From Nonomuraea rhodomycinica (lineage in GTDB: Bacteria; Actinomycetota; Actinomycetes; Streptosporangiales; Streptosporangiaceae): a DNA stretch of 64,000 bases. Positions within the stretch are counted from its first letter, which is position 1. Every line of letters begins with the position of its first letter. Location: contig NZ_JABWGO010000006.1 of the NCBI RefSeq assembly GCF_013363995.1, positions 289,481-353,480 of the forward strand, written 5' to 3'. The notes under the pieces are model-generated. The model ran no database searches, was not told the DNA's origin, and worked only from the letters and a program-made list of their open reading frames with translations. The translations under genes and the position numbers were made by a program. This document shows, in pieces, positions 48,262 through 56,052 of this stretch.

Positions 48262-50865
48262 ATGAAGATCCCGGTGTCAGGACGCCCCGCCGCGCCGAGC
48301 GGGGCCTGGGACGCGGTGCGCGCCGCCGTCCAGCAGGAGGACGCCGCCGCCACGGCGGCCCTGGTGGCGCGGCTCACCGACGAGGAACGCCGCGAGGTGG
48401 CCCGCGAACTGCCCGGACACCTGGCCCGGCTCAGGGACCCCGGCCGCGGCCGGTCGATCTGGTCGGCCGACGCGAACCTGGGCTGGACCGAGGCGATGCG
48501 GATCGCCGGCGCGGGCACGATCGCCGGGGCCGCCGCGGTGGCCGCGTGGCTGTGCCGCCGCGACTTCCGGCGCTTCTGGCAGGAGCCCGACGACGTCCCG
48601 TACATCCTCCAGGTGGTCGCCGGACGTCCCGCGGAGTGGCAGGCCGACCTCGCCGTCCGCCTCGCTCTGCGGCTGCGCGGCACCGACGACGACTCGTCCC
48701 GGTCCGTACGGCTGGCGGTGGAGCTGCTGCGCCGCACCGGGACCGAGCCGCCCGCGCACGACCCGCTCACCCTGGCCTGGATCGCCGCCTGGCCGGCCGA
48801 CCCGGGCGACGCGCCGCTGCTGGACACCATGCTGCCGCGCGTGTTCTCGGCCGAGGGCGTGGGCCGGCTGCTGCGCGGCGACGAGGAGCGCCCGGCCCGG
48901 CTGGCCGCCCTGGCGGCGAGCGGCCGGATCTCCCGCGCGCTCCTCCTCGACGGCTGCGTCAGCCGGTTCCTGCGCGGCGGCACGGCCGCCGACCTGCGCT
49001 TCTTCGTCCGCCTCCACGAGGCCCTCGCACCGTCGGCCGGCGAGGTGGCCGAACGGCGGCGCGACTACGCGGCGCTGCTGCCCGCCGCCCCCGCCAACGT
49101 CGCCGAGCTCGCGCTCAAGCGGCTGCGCGCGCTCGGCGGGCCGGAGCCCGAGGAGGCCCGCGAGGCGGTGGAGGGGCTGCTGTTCCGCGCCGAGGGGAAG
49201 CTGGTGCGCGCCGGGCTGATCTGGCTGGAGCGGCTCGTCCGCGACCATCCGGGCGACCTCGACGGCTACGCCCCGGCGCTGGCCACGGCGCTGATGTGCG
49301 AGACGGGTGAGGCGCGTGACCGGGCCGCGCGGCTGGCGCTCAAGCACGCGGCCCGCTTCACCCCGGACGGGGCGGCGGCGATCCGCGACGCCGTCGCGCT
49401 GCTGCCGCCGGGCGAGGGCGTCGCGCTCGCGGAGGCGTTCGGCGGCGACCCGGTCCCCGCCGCGCCGGAGAGCCGCTTCGCCTCGGACCCGCTGCCGCCG
49501 GTCCCCGAGCCCGCCCCGATGCCCGCACCGGTCGCCACGCCCGCCGAGCTGCTCCGCCTGCGCCCGTCCGACGCCGACTGGCTCTCCACGGAGCGCTGGC
49601 TGGACGGGTTCGTCCGGCTGGCCGCCGGCGTCCGGCAGGCCCTGACCGAGGCCCTCGTCACCGCCGCCGGCCTCCTCCGCGTCCGGGATTACTGGCGGCG
49701 CCCCTGGTGGCATCCCGAGCTCTGGGCGACGGCCATGGCCAAGGAGCTCGGAGATCCCGGCATCGAGCGCAGGACCGCGGAGTCCGTCCTCGACGGTGAC
49801 CGGCCCGCCACCGTCGAGGAACGGATCCCCGAGGCCGGGCACACGAAGCTGAGCCTGCGCATGCCGCTGCGCCGCTACGCGGAGGTCTACCAGGCGCTGA
49901 TCGACGGCGCGCTCCCGCCGTACCTGCTGGCCACGCCCACCCACCTGAGCGGCCGGCTCGACGCGGGCGAGCTGGTGGAGCGCCTGGAGGGCTACGAGCG
50001 CGACGGCGGCGAGCCGTTGCCCGTGGACCTGGAGCAGGCGCTGCTGCGGCTGTCCCGGACCGCGCCCGCCGAGGTGGCCGCGCGCGCCGCCCGGCTGACC
50101 AGTGAGGCGGGCCGCGCGGTCGCCCGCCTGCTGTCCGGCGAGCGCGCCGAGCCGCGCGTGGAGCTGCGGTGGGAGGAGGGTCCCAACGGCCCGCGCGTCA
50201 GGCCCGTCGTGTCCTGGGACGGCACGGGCATCACCGTGCTCGAAGGGGAGATGCCGCCCACCAGGCCCAGGGAGACGCTCGGCCCGCTCCTACCGGTCCT
50301 GGCCGCCCATCGGGACGTGGCCGCCTCGCTCACCGTCGACACCTTGCGGTCGTGCGCCCCGTACAGCACGCCCGAAGCCGACGCCCTGACCGCGCTCGTG
50401 ACCGCCCAGGGGCCCGCCGGGCCGGGCATGGGGCTTCTCGCGGCCGAAACCCTGTGCCTCGGCCGGGAGGAGGCGGTGCCGCGCCTGCTGGAGTTGGCCG
50501 CCTCCGGCGGGCTCGGCGAGGAGACGGGCCGGCAGCTCGCCGCGCTGCTCCGTGACGACGAGACCCGGTGGGAGTACCGCTCCTACAGCCCGGCCGGGGT
50601 GCTGCGGGCGCTGGAGGAGCTCGCCCGGCGCGGCGCGCACCGGGAGGTGTGGGAGGTGATGGCGGGGCTGCTGACCGTGTACCTGCCGGGCCCCGGCGGG
50701 CGGGCCACGAGCACGCACACCCGGATGATGAGGCTGGCCGCCGACGTGGCCGGCTGGGCGGGCGCGCGGGGGGCGCTGGAGCCGGTCGCCGAGCTGGCCG
50801 GCCGCGGCCGGGTGACCGGTCTGGTCCGCGAGGCCCGCCGCCTGCACGCCGTCCTCACCGCCTAG
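48262..50865 (+). CDS. DUF6493 family protein
   Basis: An 867-residue protein of the actinobacterial DUF6493 type, built almost wholly of helical repeats. WDAVRAAVQQEDAAATAALVARLTDEERREV is the usual opening, RIAGAGTIAGAAAVAAWLCRRDF follows, and LLLDGCVSRFLRGGTAADLRFFVRLHEALAP is the best signature. The C-terminal half (residues 440-860) continues with HEAT-like pairs. Such proteins often accompany a SWIM zinc finger, a MoxR-type ATPase and a VWA protein; none of these is here, so this copy is alone. It is cytoplasmic (no signal). Its stop shares a CTAG with the convergent MBL gene. Confidence 0.75.
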   Translation: MKIPVSGRPAAPSGAWDAVRAAVQQEDAAATAALVARLTDEERREVARELPGHLARLRDPGRGRSIWSADANLGWTEAMRIAGAGTIAGAAAVAAWLCRRDFRRFWQEPDDVPYILQVVAGRPAEWQADLAVRLALRLRGTDDDSSRSVRLAVELLRRTGTEPPAHDPLTLAWIAAWPADPGDAPLLDTMLPRVFSAEGVGRLLRGDEERPARLAALAASGRISRALLLDGCVSRFLRGGTAADLRFFVRLHEALAPSAGEVAERRRDYAALLPAAPANVAELALKRLRALGGPEPEEAREAVEGLLFRAEGKLVRAGLIWLERLVRDHPGDLDGYAPALATALMCETGEARDRAARLALKHAARFTPDGAAAIRDAVALLPPGEGVALAEAFGGDPVPAAPESRFASDPLPPVPEPAPMPAPVATPAELLRLRPSDADWLSTERWLDGFVRLAAGVRQALTEALVTAAGLLRVRDYWRRPWWHPELWATAMAKELGDPGIERRTAESVLDGDRPATVEERIPEAGHTKLSLRMPLRRYAEVYQALIDGALPPYLLATPTHLSGRLDAGELVERLEGYERDGGEPLPVDLEQALLRLSRTAPAEVAARAARLTSEAGRAVARLLSGERAEPRVELRWEEGPNGPRVRPVVSWDGTGITVLEGEMPPTRPRETLGPLLPVLAAHRDVAASLTVDTLRSCAPYSTPEADALTALVTAQGPAGPGMGLLAAETLCLGREEAVPRLLELAASGGLGEETGRQLAALLRDDETRWEYRSYSPAGVLRALEELARRGAHREVWEVMAGLLTVYLPGPGGRATSTHTRMMRLAADVAGWAGARGALEPVAELAGRGRVTGLVREARRLHAVLTA

Positions 50866-51650
50866 CCCGCCCGCCGGGCGAACTCCCACGGGTCGTGGGC
50901 GGAGAACACGTCCACCCCGTGCTCGTGGGCCAGCGTCCGCAGCCGGGCCTGGTTGGCGATCCGGAGCTCGGCGTCCACCTGCGCCAGTTGCTGGACGACG
51001 TCCATCAGCGGGTGCGCGACGGGCTCCGGTTCGAGCTCGCGGTGGTAGAAGTAGGCGTCGCCCGCGTGCAGCAGCCAGCGGTCGCCGTCCCTGACGGCCA
51101 CGCCCGCGTGTCCCCGCGAGTGCCCGCCGAGCGGCACGAGCAGCACGTCGTCCAGCCCCTCCAGGGGCCGCGCGCCCTCCATGCCGAACCAGGTCTCGCC
51201 GCCCTGGCCGTAGGTGACCCAGCGCGGGCCGTGCGCCCAGTGGCCGGGCCGGTAACGCCGGCTCGGCGCCTCGGCCGCGGCGGCCTCCAGCTCGGCCGCC
51301 ATGACGTGGACGGCGGCGCCGGGGAAGTCGGGCAGCCCGCCGGTGTGGTCCACGTCCAGGTGGGTCAGCACGACGTGCCGCACGTCGGCGGGGTCGAACC
51401 CGAGCGCGGGAAGCCGGCGGGCCGCGGTCTCGGCGGGGGCGAGCGCGGGCATCACCTGCTCCACCCACTCGGTGTCGAGCAGTTCGCCGGGACGCGCGAC
51501 GTCGTCGAGGCCGAGACCCGCCTCGACGAGCACGAGGCCCGAGGACGGCGTCTCCAGGAGCAGGGCGTGGCAGACCGCCGGGGCGGTGGACAGGCCGGTG
51601 GTGGACTCGATCTCACGCATCGAGCCGAGGTTGAGGTGGTGAATCTTCAT
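50862..51650 (-). CDS. MBL-fold hydrolase (lactonase-like)
   Basis: A 262-residue metallo-beta-lactamase-fold protein similar to quorum-quenching lactonases. VLTHLDVDHTGGLP is the HxxxDH motif (here THLDVDH), LGGHSRGHAGVAV the next His, HAGDAYF the bridging Asp and FSAHDP the final His. Typical substrates are lactones or sulfate/phosphate esters. It is divergent from a MerR regulator; a perfect 22-bp palindrome lies just before its start and almost surely controls it. The ATG at 51650 is the family-like start MKIHHLNLGSM. Confidence 0.85.
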   Translation of the reverse strand: MKIHHLNLGSMREIESTTGLSTAPAVCHALLLETPSSGLVLVEAGLGLDDVARPGELLDTEWVEQVMPALAPAETAARRLPALGFDPADVRHVVLTHLDVDHTGGLPDFPGAAVHVMAAELEAAAAEAPSRRYRPGHWAHGPRWVTYGQGGETWFGMEGARPLEGLDDVLLVPLGGHSRGHAGVAVRDGDRWLLHAGDAYFYHRELEPEPVAHPLMDVVQQLAQVDAELRIANQARLRTLAHEHGVDVFSAHDPWEFARRAG

Positions 51651-51664
51651 GCGGCCTACAATGC

Positions 51665-51686
51665 GACTTGAACCGCGGTTCAAGTC
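51665..51686. promoter_or_regulatory. Perfect 22-bp palindrome, MerR operator
   Basis: GACTTGAACCG (51665-51675) followed at once by its complement CGGTTCAAGTC (51676-51686). The dyad starts 15 bp from the MBL ATG and resembles SoxR/MerR-type operators in its CTTGAAC arms. GTCAAGCG half-sites recur at 51684-51691, 51700-51707 and (as GTCGAGCG) 51718-51725 toward the MerR start, with 16- and 18-bp steps. Confidence 0.7.
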
Positions 51687-51739
51687 AAGCGCGGTCCATG
51701 TCAAGCGAGCGGTTCACGTCGAGCGGGAGGAGAGGCGTC

Positions 51740-52174
51740 ATGACCGGGGAAGCGGACGAGGCGCTGCTGGACATCGGGGAGGTGGCCCGGCGATCCGGCC
51801 TGGCCCCCTCGGCGCTGCGCTTCTACGAGCGCAAGGGCCTCATCGAGCCGGCCGCGCGCAACGGCCTGCGCCGCGCGTACCGGCCGGAGACGCTCGACCG
51901 GCTCGCGATGATCGGCTGCGCCCGCGACGCGGGCTTCACGCTGGCGGAGATCGGCGCGTTCCTGGGGGCCCGGCCGTCCGACACGACGGTGCGCGAGCGC
52001 ATGGCGGCCAAGGAGCGCGAGGTGGACGCGCGGGTGCGGCAGCTCACCCGGCTGCGCGACAGCCTGCGTCACGCCGCCGTCTGCGACCACGACCCGCTCG
52101 TGGAGTGCCCCGACTTCAAGCGCGCCATCCGGAACGTCAGCGTCCCGGACGACGCGCCCATGGCCACGTCGTGA
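51740..52174 (+). CDS. MerR family transcriptional regulator (SoxR-like group)
   Basis: A 144-residue MerR protein. LDIGEVARRSGLAPSALRFYERKGLI is the DNA-binding head and NGLRRAYRPETLDRLAMIGCARDAGFTL its completion, then a dimerisation helix and a tail with CDHDPLVECPDF. The two late Cys are spaced 8 residues apart and might bind metal, but the SoxR CxxCxC...C cluster motif is absent. The head and its palindromic operator (CTTGAAC arms) suggest activation of the divergent MBL hydrolase by a small molecule. Confidence 0.86.
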   Translation: MTGEADEALLDIGEVARRSGLAPSALRFYERKGLIEPAARNGLRRAYRPETLDRLAMIGCARDAGFTLAEIGAFLGARPSDTTVRERMAAKEREVDARVRQLTRLRDSLRHAAVCDHDPLVECPDFKRAIRNVSVPDDAPMATS

Positions 52175-52186
52175 AGCGCGCCGGCC

Positions 52187-53374
52187 TCAGCCGGCGCTGA
52201 CGTACTGCCGGGGCCGCAGCGCGTGGGCGCGCAACGCGGCCAGGGCCGCGAAGTGGCCCACCCGCGACATGCGCACCGCCAGCTCGTCGCCGAACGCGAG
52301 CCCGAGCGCCGTCAGCCGCCCCACCAGGTCGTCCACCGGCTTGGCGACGTCGCCCGGCTCCGTGGCGGGATGCCAGCCCTCGTCGCCGACCACCTCGGCG
52401 ACGCGGCGCCGCAGCTCGCCCGGCGAGATGAGCGACCCGTCGGCCAGCAGCATGAGCGCCGCCTCGCGGGCCGCCAGCTCGAACTCCTGCTCACCCTTGG
52501 GCAGCAGCAGCCGGGTCACCGCCTCCCACATCGCCTCGGGCGACAGCAGCAGCCGCCTGCCCACGGCGGTGATGGTCAGCCGGGCGCCGTCGCGGCGCAG
52601 CGCGTTGAGCTCCCGTTCGGCCAGGTCGCGCAGCCGCAGCGCCTCCGGAGAGGGCGCGAGGCGCAGGGGCAGGCTCTCCTCCGAGGCCGCCAGCGACAGC
52701 AGCCCGTGCAGCGGGGGGACCGGCTGGGCGGGCACCGGCGCGTGCAGCCGGACCTCGAACGGCTGGGCCAGCTCCCTGCGGGCGGGGCCGCGGCCCAGCA
52801 CCCAGCGGTTGAGCCGCTCGCCGTGGACGCGGTTGAGCCAGCTGTCGCCGCCCAGGTCGGTGCGGGGCTCGGTGAGCCAGCGCCGGGTCAGGGCGACCCG
52901 GTCGAGCTCGTCGTCACCGGCGAGGATGGCCAGCTCCAGGGCCGCGGAGCAGGCCACGTGCGCGCCGAGCTCCTCCGGCCCCATGATGGTGCTCCACTGG
53001 AGCTCCGGCACGTCGGGCGGCAGCACCCCCGTGGCCTCCAGGGCCTCCTGGTAGGCGGCGGTGCCCGCGTCCTCGCCCTCGCGGGCGTACGTGCGCAGGA
53101 TCTGCAGGGTGGTGGGGGAGACGCACAGCGCGGCGTACCGGCGCAGGCCGCCGAGGTGGAGCAGGCGGCCGAGCGAGCGGGCCAGCCGCTCGTGGTCGCC
53201 GCCGACCTTCATCGGGAGCGTGTACCAGAGGAACTCGCAGACGTCGAGCTGCGTCACCGTCTCCAGCGGGTCGCCGCCGGTCAGCCACTCGACGGCCGTC
53301 CTGGCCTCCTCGGCCAGGTCCGGTTCGGAGCGCTCCAGCTCGGCGAGGAGCGCGGTGACGTCTGGTGCACTCAT
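52187..53374 (-). CDS. Hypothetical protein
   Basis: A 395-residue protein I cannot place in a named family. It is rich in Leu, Arg and Glu with repeated helix patterns (ETVTQLDVCEFLWYTLPMKVGG, LRRYAALCVSPTTLQILRTYA, and a C-terminal half with LLLADGSLISPGELRRRVAEVVGD). No signal peptide, membrane helix or known catalytic motif is seen. The ATG at 53374 keeps the whole Leu/Glu-rich start (MSAPDVTALLAELERSEPDL). It lies 13 bp from the convergent MerR gene. It may be an adaptor or DNA-binding protein; uncertain. Confidence 0.6.
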   Translation of the reverse strand: MSAPDVTALLAELERSEPDLAEEARTAVEWLTGGDPLETVTQLDVCEFLWYTLPMKVGGDHERLARSLGRLLHLGGLRRYAALCVSPTTLQILRTYAREGEDAGTAAYQEALEATGVLPPDVPELQWSTIMGPEELGAHVACSAALELAILAGDDELDRVALTRRWLTEPRTDLGGDSWLNRVHGERLNRWVLGRGPARRELAQPFEVRLHAPVPAQPVPPLHGLLSLAASEESLPLRLAPSPEALRLRDLAERELNALRRDGARLTITAVGRRLLLSPEAMWEAVTRLLLPKGEQEFELAAREAALMLLADGSLISPGELRRRVAEVVGDEGWHPATEPGDVAKPVDDLVGRLTALGLAFGDELAVRMSRVGHFAALAALRAHALRPRQYVSAG

Positions 53375-53484
53375 GCCTCGAAGTTTGCCGTATCGACCCC
53401 GGGCCTGACGATGCCCGAAACCGGTGCGTATTGGGTCTTGCACGGATCTACCCTACGAAACAACTGATAAGTGGACCGGCACTG

Positions 53485-55116
53485 TCAGATCCACCGTTTG
53501 TCGAAGAGCATGCGGGCCTTCCATTCGGTGTAGGGGATGAGCTCAGCCGTGAGGATCGGGTACAACCACCAGAAATTGATCAACGCCAGCAGCGCGAACG
53601 CCCCGACCACCGCCGCGCCGATCGTGCGCCGCATCGGCAGCGCGCCGCCCTCGGTGCGTCTCGCCGGCCCGATCAGCCAGCCCGCGCACAGCGTGATCGC
53701 CAGCACCATGAACGGCACCATGGGGATCGCGTAGAACAGGAACATCGTCCGGTTGTCGGTGATGGCGAAGTAGAACCAGGGCAGCCAGCCCACCGCGTAC
53801 GACAGCAGCACCGCCCCGGCCCGCCAGTCGCGCGAGGCGACGTACCAGGCGATGAGCGCCACCAGCGCGAGCAGCGACCCGAACCAGATCACCGGCGTGC
53901 CCACGCCGAGCACCGCCTCCGAGCAGTCGCGCGCGCCGCAGGCGTTCTGCTTGCCCTCGTAGAAGAACGCGACCGGGCGCAGCAGCAGCGGCCACTGCCA
54001 CGGCTCCGACATGTACGGGTGGGAGGTCTCCAGCCCGCTGTGGAAGGTGAAGACCTGCCACTGGTACTTCACCCACGACCGCATCGAGTCGAAGACGAAG
54101 TAGAACGGCCCCGACGACGTGGCCTGCGCCCAGTTGCGGCCGTAGCCCGTCGCCGTGGCGAACCAGCCGGTCCAGGTCGCCATGTACGCGACGAACCACA
54201 CCACGCCGTAGGCCGCCACCGCGGGCGGCACGTCCTTGGCCAGAGCCCCCGCGTACGGCCGGCGCAGCCCGACCGCCCGTCGCGCCCCGAAGTCCCACAT
54301 CACCGACATGACGGCGAACGCGGCCAGGAAGAAGATCCCCGACCACTTCACCGAACAGGCCGCGGCCAGGCACAGCGCCGCGCCGATCCGCCAGGGCCGC
54401 AGGCCCAGCGACGGGCCCTCGGGCGACAGCGGACCGGTCTCGTACCACTCCACCAGCCGCCGCCGCGCCCAGTCGCGGTCGGCGACGAGGCAGGCGAACC
54501 CGGCCAGCACCCAGAACATGAGGAAGATGTCCAGCAGCGCCGTGCGCGACAGGACGAAGTGCAGGCCGTCGAGCGCCAGCAGCAGACCCGCGAAGCAGCC
54601 CAGCACGGTCGAGCGGGTCATCCGCCGCGCCACCCGGGCGACGATCAGGATCGACAGGGTGCCGACGACCGCGGCGGCGAAGCGCCAGCCGAACGGGTTC
54701 ATGCCGAACATCCACTCGCCGACGCCGATCATCCACTTGCCGAGCGGCGGGTGGACGACGTAGGAGGCGCACTTGTCGAGCTGGTCGGGCGCGCACTTCT
54801 GCCAGATGTCGAGGTTGCCGGCCAGGATCGCCTTGTCGGCGTCCTTGATCGTGACCCGCTCCACCATCCAGGTGATCAGCGAGTAGGCGTCCTTGGCGTA
54901 GTAGGTCTCGTCGAAGACCACGGCCCGCGGATGCGCCAGGTCGATGAAGCGCAGGATCCCGCCGAAGGCGGCGACGAGCAGCGGCCCGAGCCACCCCCAC
55001 AGCGGGTTGGAGGGCATGGGCGGGACCATCCGCTCGCGCACGGAACGTGCCCGGGGACTGCTCTCGTCGGCCTTCGGCTCACCAAAGGCGTGGTACGCGA
55101 AATCGGTCACCGCCAT
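53485..55116 (-). CDS. Dolichyl-phosphate-mannose-type protein mannosyltransferase (GT39)
   Basis: A 543-residue GT-C membrane enzyme. FGGILRFIDLAHPRAVVFDETYYAKDAY is the catalytic first loop with the DE motif of protein O-mannosyltransferases, HPPLGKWMIGVGEWMFGMNPFGWR the conserved periplasmic segment, and LDGLHFVLSRTALLDIFLMFWVL the next. About 11 helices follow, ending with FFYEGKQNACGARDC and the MIR-free C-terminal domain typical of bacteria. It moves mannose from polyprenyl-phosphate-mannose onto Ser/Thr of secreted proteins. Leaderless: a TACGAT -10 box lies 6 bp before the ATG. Divergent from rsmI; a second copy lies on the other side. Confidence 0.92.
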   Translation of the reverse strand: MAVTDFAYHAFGEPKADESSPRARSVRERMVPPMPSNPLWGWLGPLLVAAFGGILRFIDLAHPRAVVFDETYYAKDAYSLITWMVERVTIKDADKAILAGNLDIWQKCAPDQLDKCASYVVHPPLGKWMIGVGEWMFGMNPFGWRFAAAVVGTLSILIVARVARRMTRSTVLGCFAGLLLALDGLHFVLSRTALLDIFLMFWVLAGFACLVADRDWARRRLVEWYETGPLSPEGPSLGLRPWRIGAALCLAAACSVKWSGIFFLAAFAVMSVMWDFGARRAVGLRRPYAGALAKDVPPAVAAYGVVWFVAYMATWTGWFATATGYGRNWAQATSSGPFYFVFDSMRSWVKYQWQVFTFHSGLETSHPYMSEPWQWPLLLRPVAFFYEGKQNACGARDCSEAVLGVGTPVIWFGSLLALVALIAWYVASRDWRAGAVLLSYAVGWLPWFYFAITDNRTMFLFYAIPMVPFMVLAITLCAGWLIGPARRTEGGALPMRRTIGAAVVGAFALLALINFWWLYPILTAELIPYTEWKARMLFDKRWI

Positions 55117-55143
55117 TCGGACATCGTACGGGCCTGAAGGCGA

Positions 55144-55159
55144 TGTTCACCCGTGAACA
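55144..55159. promoter_or_regulatory. Palindrome between the mannosyltransferase gene and rsmI
   Basis: TGTTCAC-CC-GTGAACA is a perfect 7-2-7 inverted repeat in the 77-bp divergent gap, placed near -35 of both leaderless promoters. The best-known bacterial protein with such a site is LexA-like (GAAC...GTTC), but spacing differs; the regulator is unknown. Confidence 0.5.
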
Positions 55160-55193
55160 CCGTCCGATCGGGACGTCCTGCCACAATGGCCGG

Positions 55194-56027
55194 GTGAGAG
55201 AAGACGGCAGGCTGGTGCTGGCGGGGGCCCCGATAGGCCAGGCGGGAGACGTCTCGCCACGGCTTCGCGAGGCGCTGCGCAGCGCCGACGTGGTCGCCGC
55301 CGAGGACACGCGGCGGCTGCGCAGGCTGGCCGCCGACCTCGGCGTCGAGATCGGCGGCCGGGTCGTCTCGTACTACGACGCCAACGAGGCCGGCCGCGCC
55401 CAGGAGCTCATCGAGACCCTCAAGGAGGGCCGCACGGTCGTCGTCATCACGGACGCCGGGATGCCGGGCGTGTCGGACCCCGGTTACCGGCTGACCCGCC
55501 TCGCGGTCGAGGAGGGCGTCACGGTCACCGCGCTGCCCGGCCCCAGCGCCGTCACCACCGCCCTGGCCGTGTCCGGGCTGCCCAGCGACCGCTTCTGCTT
55601 CGAGGGGTTCCCGCCGCGCAAGACGGGCGAGCGCGCCCGCCGCCTGTCGGCGCTGTCCGGCGAGGAGCGCACGATGGTGTTCTTCGAGGCGCCGCACCGG
55701 CTGGCCGAGTCGCTGGAGGCGATGGCCGAGGCGTTCGGCGCCGAGCGGCCCGCGGCCGTCTGCCGCGAGCTGACCAAGACCTACGAGGAGGTGCGCCGCG
55801 GCGGCCTGGCCGAGCTGGCCGCGTGGGCGGCCGGCGGCGTCAAGGGCGAGATCACCGTCGTGGTGGCCGGCCACGTGCCCGACGAGGGGCCGCCCGACCT
55901 GGAGGCGCTGGTCGCCGAGGTGGAGCGCCGGGTGGCCGCCGGCGAGCAGCGCAAGGCCGCCGTCGCCGAGGTCGCCAAGGCCGCCGGCATGCCCAAGCGC
56001 GAGCTCTACGACGCCGTGCACAGGTGA
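55194..56027 (+). CDS. rsmI: 16S rRNA (cytidine-2'-O)-methyltransferase
   Basis: A 277-residue RsmI, which methylates the 2'-O of C1402 of 16S rRNA (E. coli numbering) from SAM. GRLVLAGAPIGQAGDVSPRLREAL is the usual opening, VVAAEDTRRL and VVVITDAGMPGVSDPGYRL are the SAM-binding loops, LPGPSAVTTALAVSGLPSDRFCFEGFPPRKTGER the YraL/RsmI signature and HRLAESLEAM later. The GTG at 55194 sits 6 bp after CACAAT, a -10-like box, so the transcript is leaderless. It stands between two O-mannosyltransferase paralogues, an arrangement seen in actinomycetes with one. Confidence 0.95.
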   Translation: MREDGRLVLAGAPIGQAGDVSPRLREALRSADVVAAEDTRRLRRLAADLGVEIGGRVVSYYDANEAGRAQELIETLKEGRTVVVITDAGMPGVSDPGYRLTRLAVEEGVTVTALPGPSAVTTALAVSGLPSDRFCFEGFPPRKTGERARRLSALSGEERTMVFFEAPHRLAESLEAMAEAFGAERPAAVCRELTKTYEEVRRGGLAELAAWAAGGVKGEITVVVAGHVPDEGPPDLEALVAEVERRVAAGEQRKAAVAEVAKAAGMPKRELYDAVHR

Positions 56028-56031
56028 TCTC

Positions 56032-56047
56032 GCACCCTTTAGGGTGC
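56032..56047. terminator. Short hairpin after rsmI
   Basis: GCACCC-TTTA-GGGTGC, a perfect 6-bp stem, begins 5 bp after the rsmI stop. The left part holds TTTAGGGT, a -10-like box for the next gene. It may be a weak terminator and a promoter at once. Confidence 0.45.
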
Positions 56048-56052
56048 AGCTC

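Noticed and set aside
55144..55159. LexA box
   Set aside because: Actinobacterial LexA sites read GAAC-N4-GTTC; here the order is GTTCAC...GTGAAC, so the half-sites are inverted.
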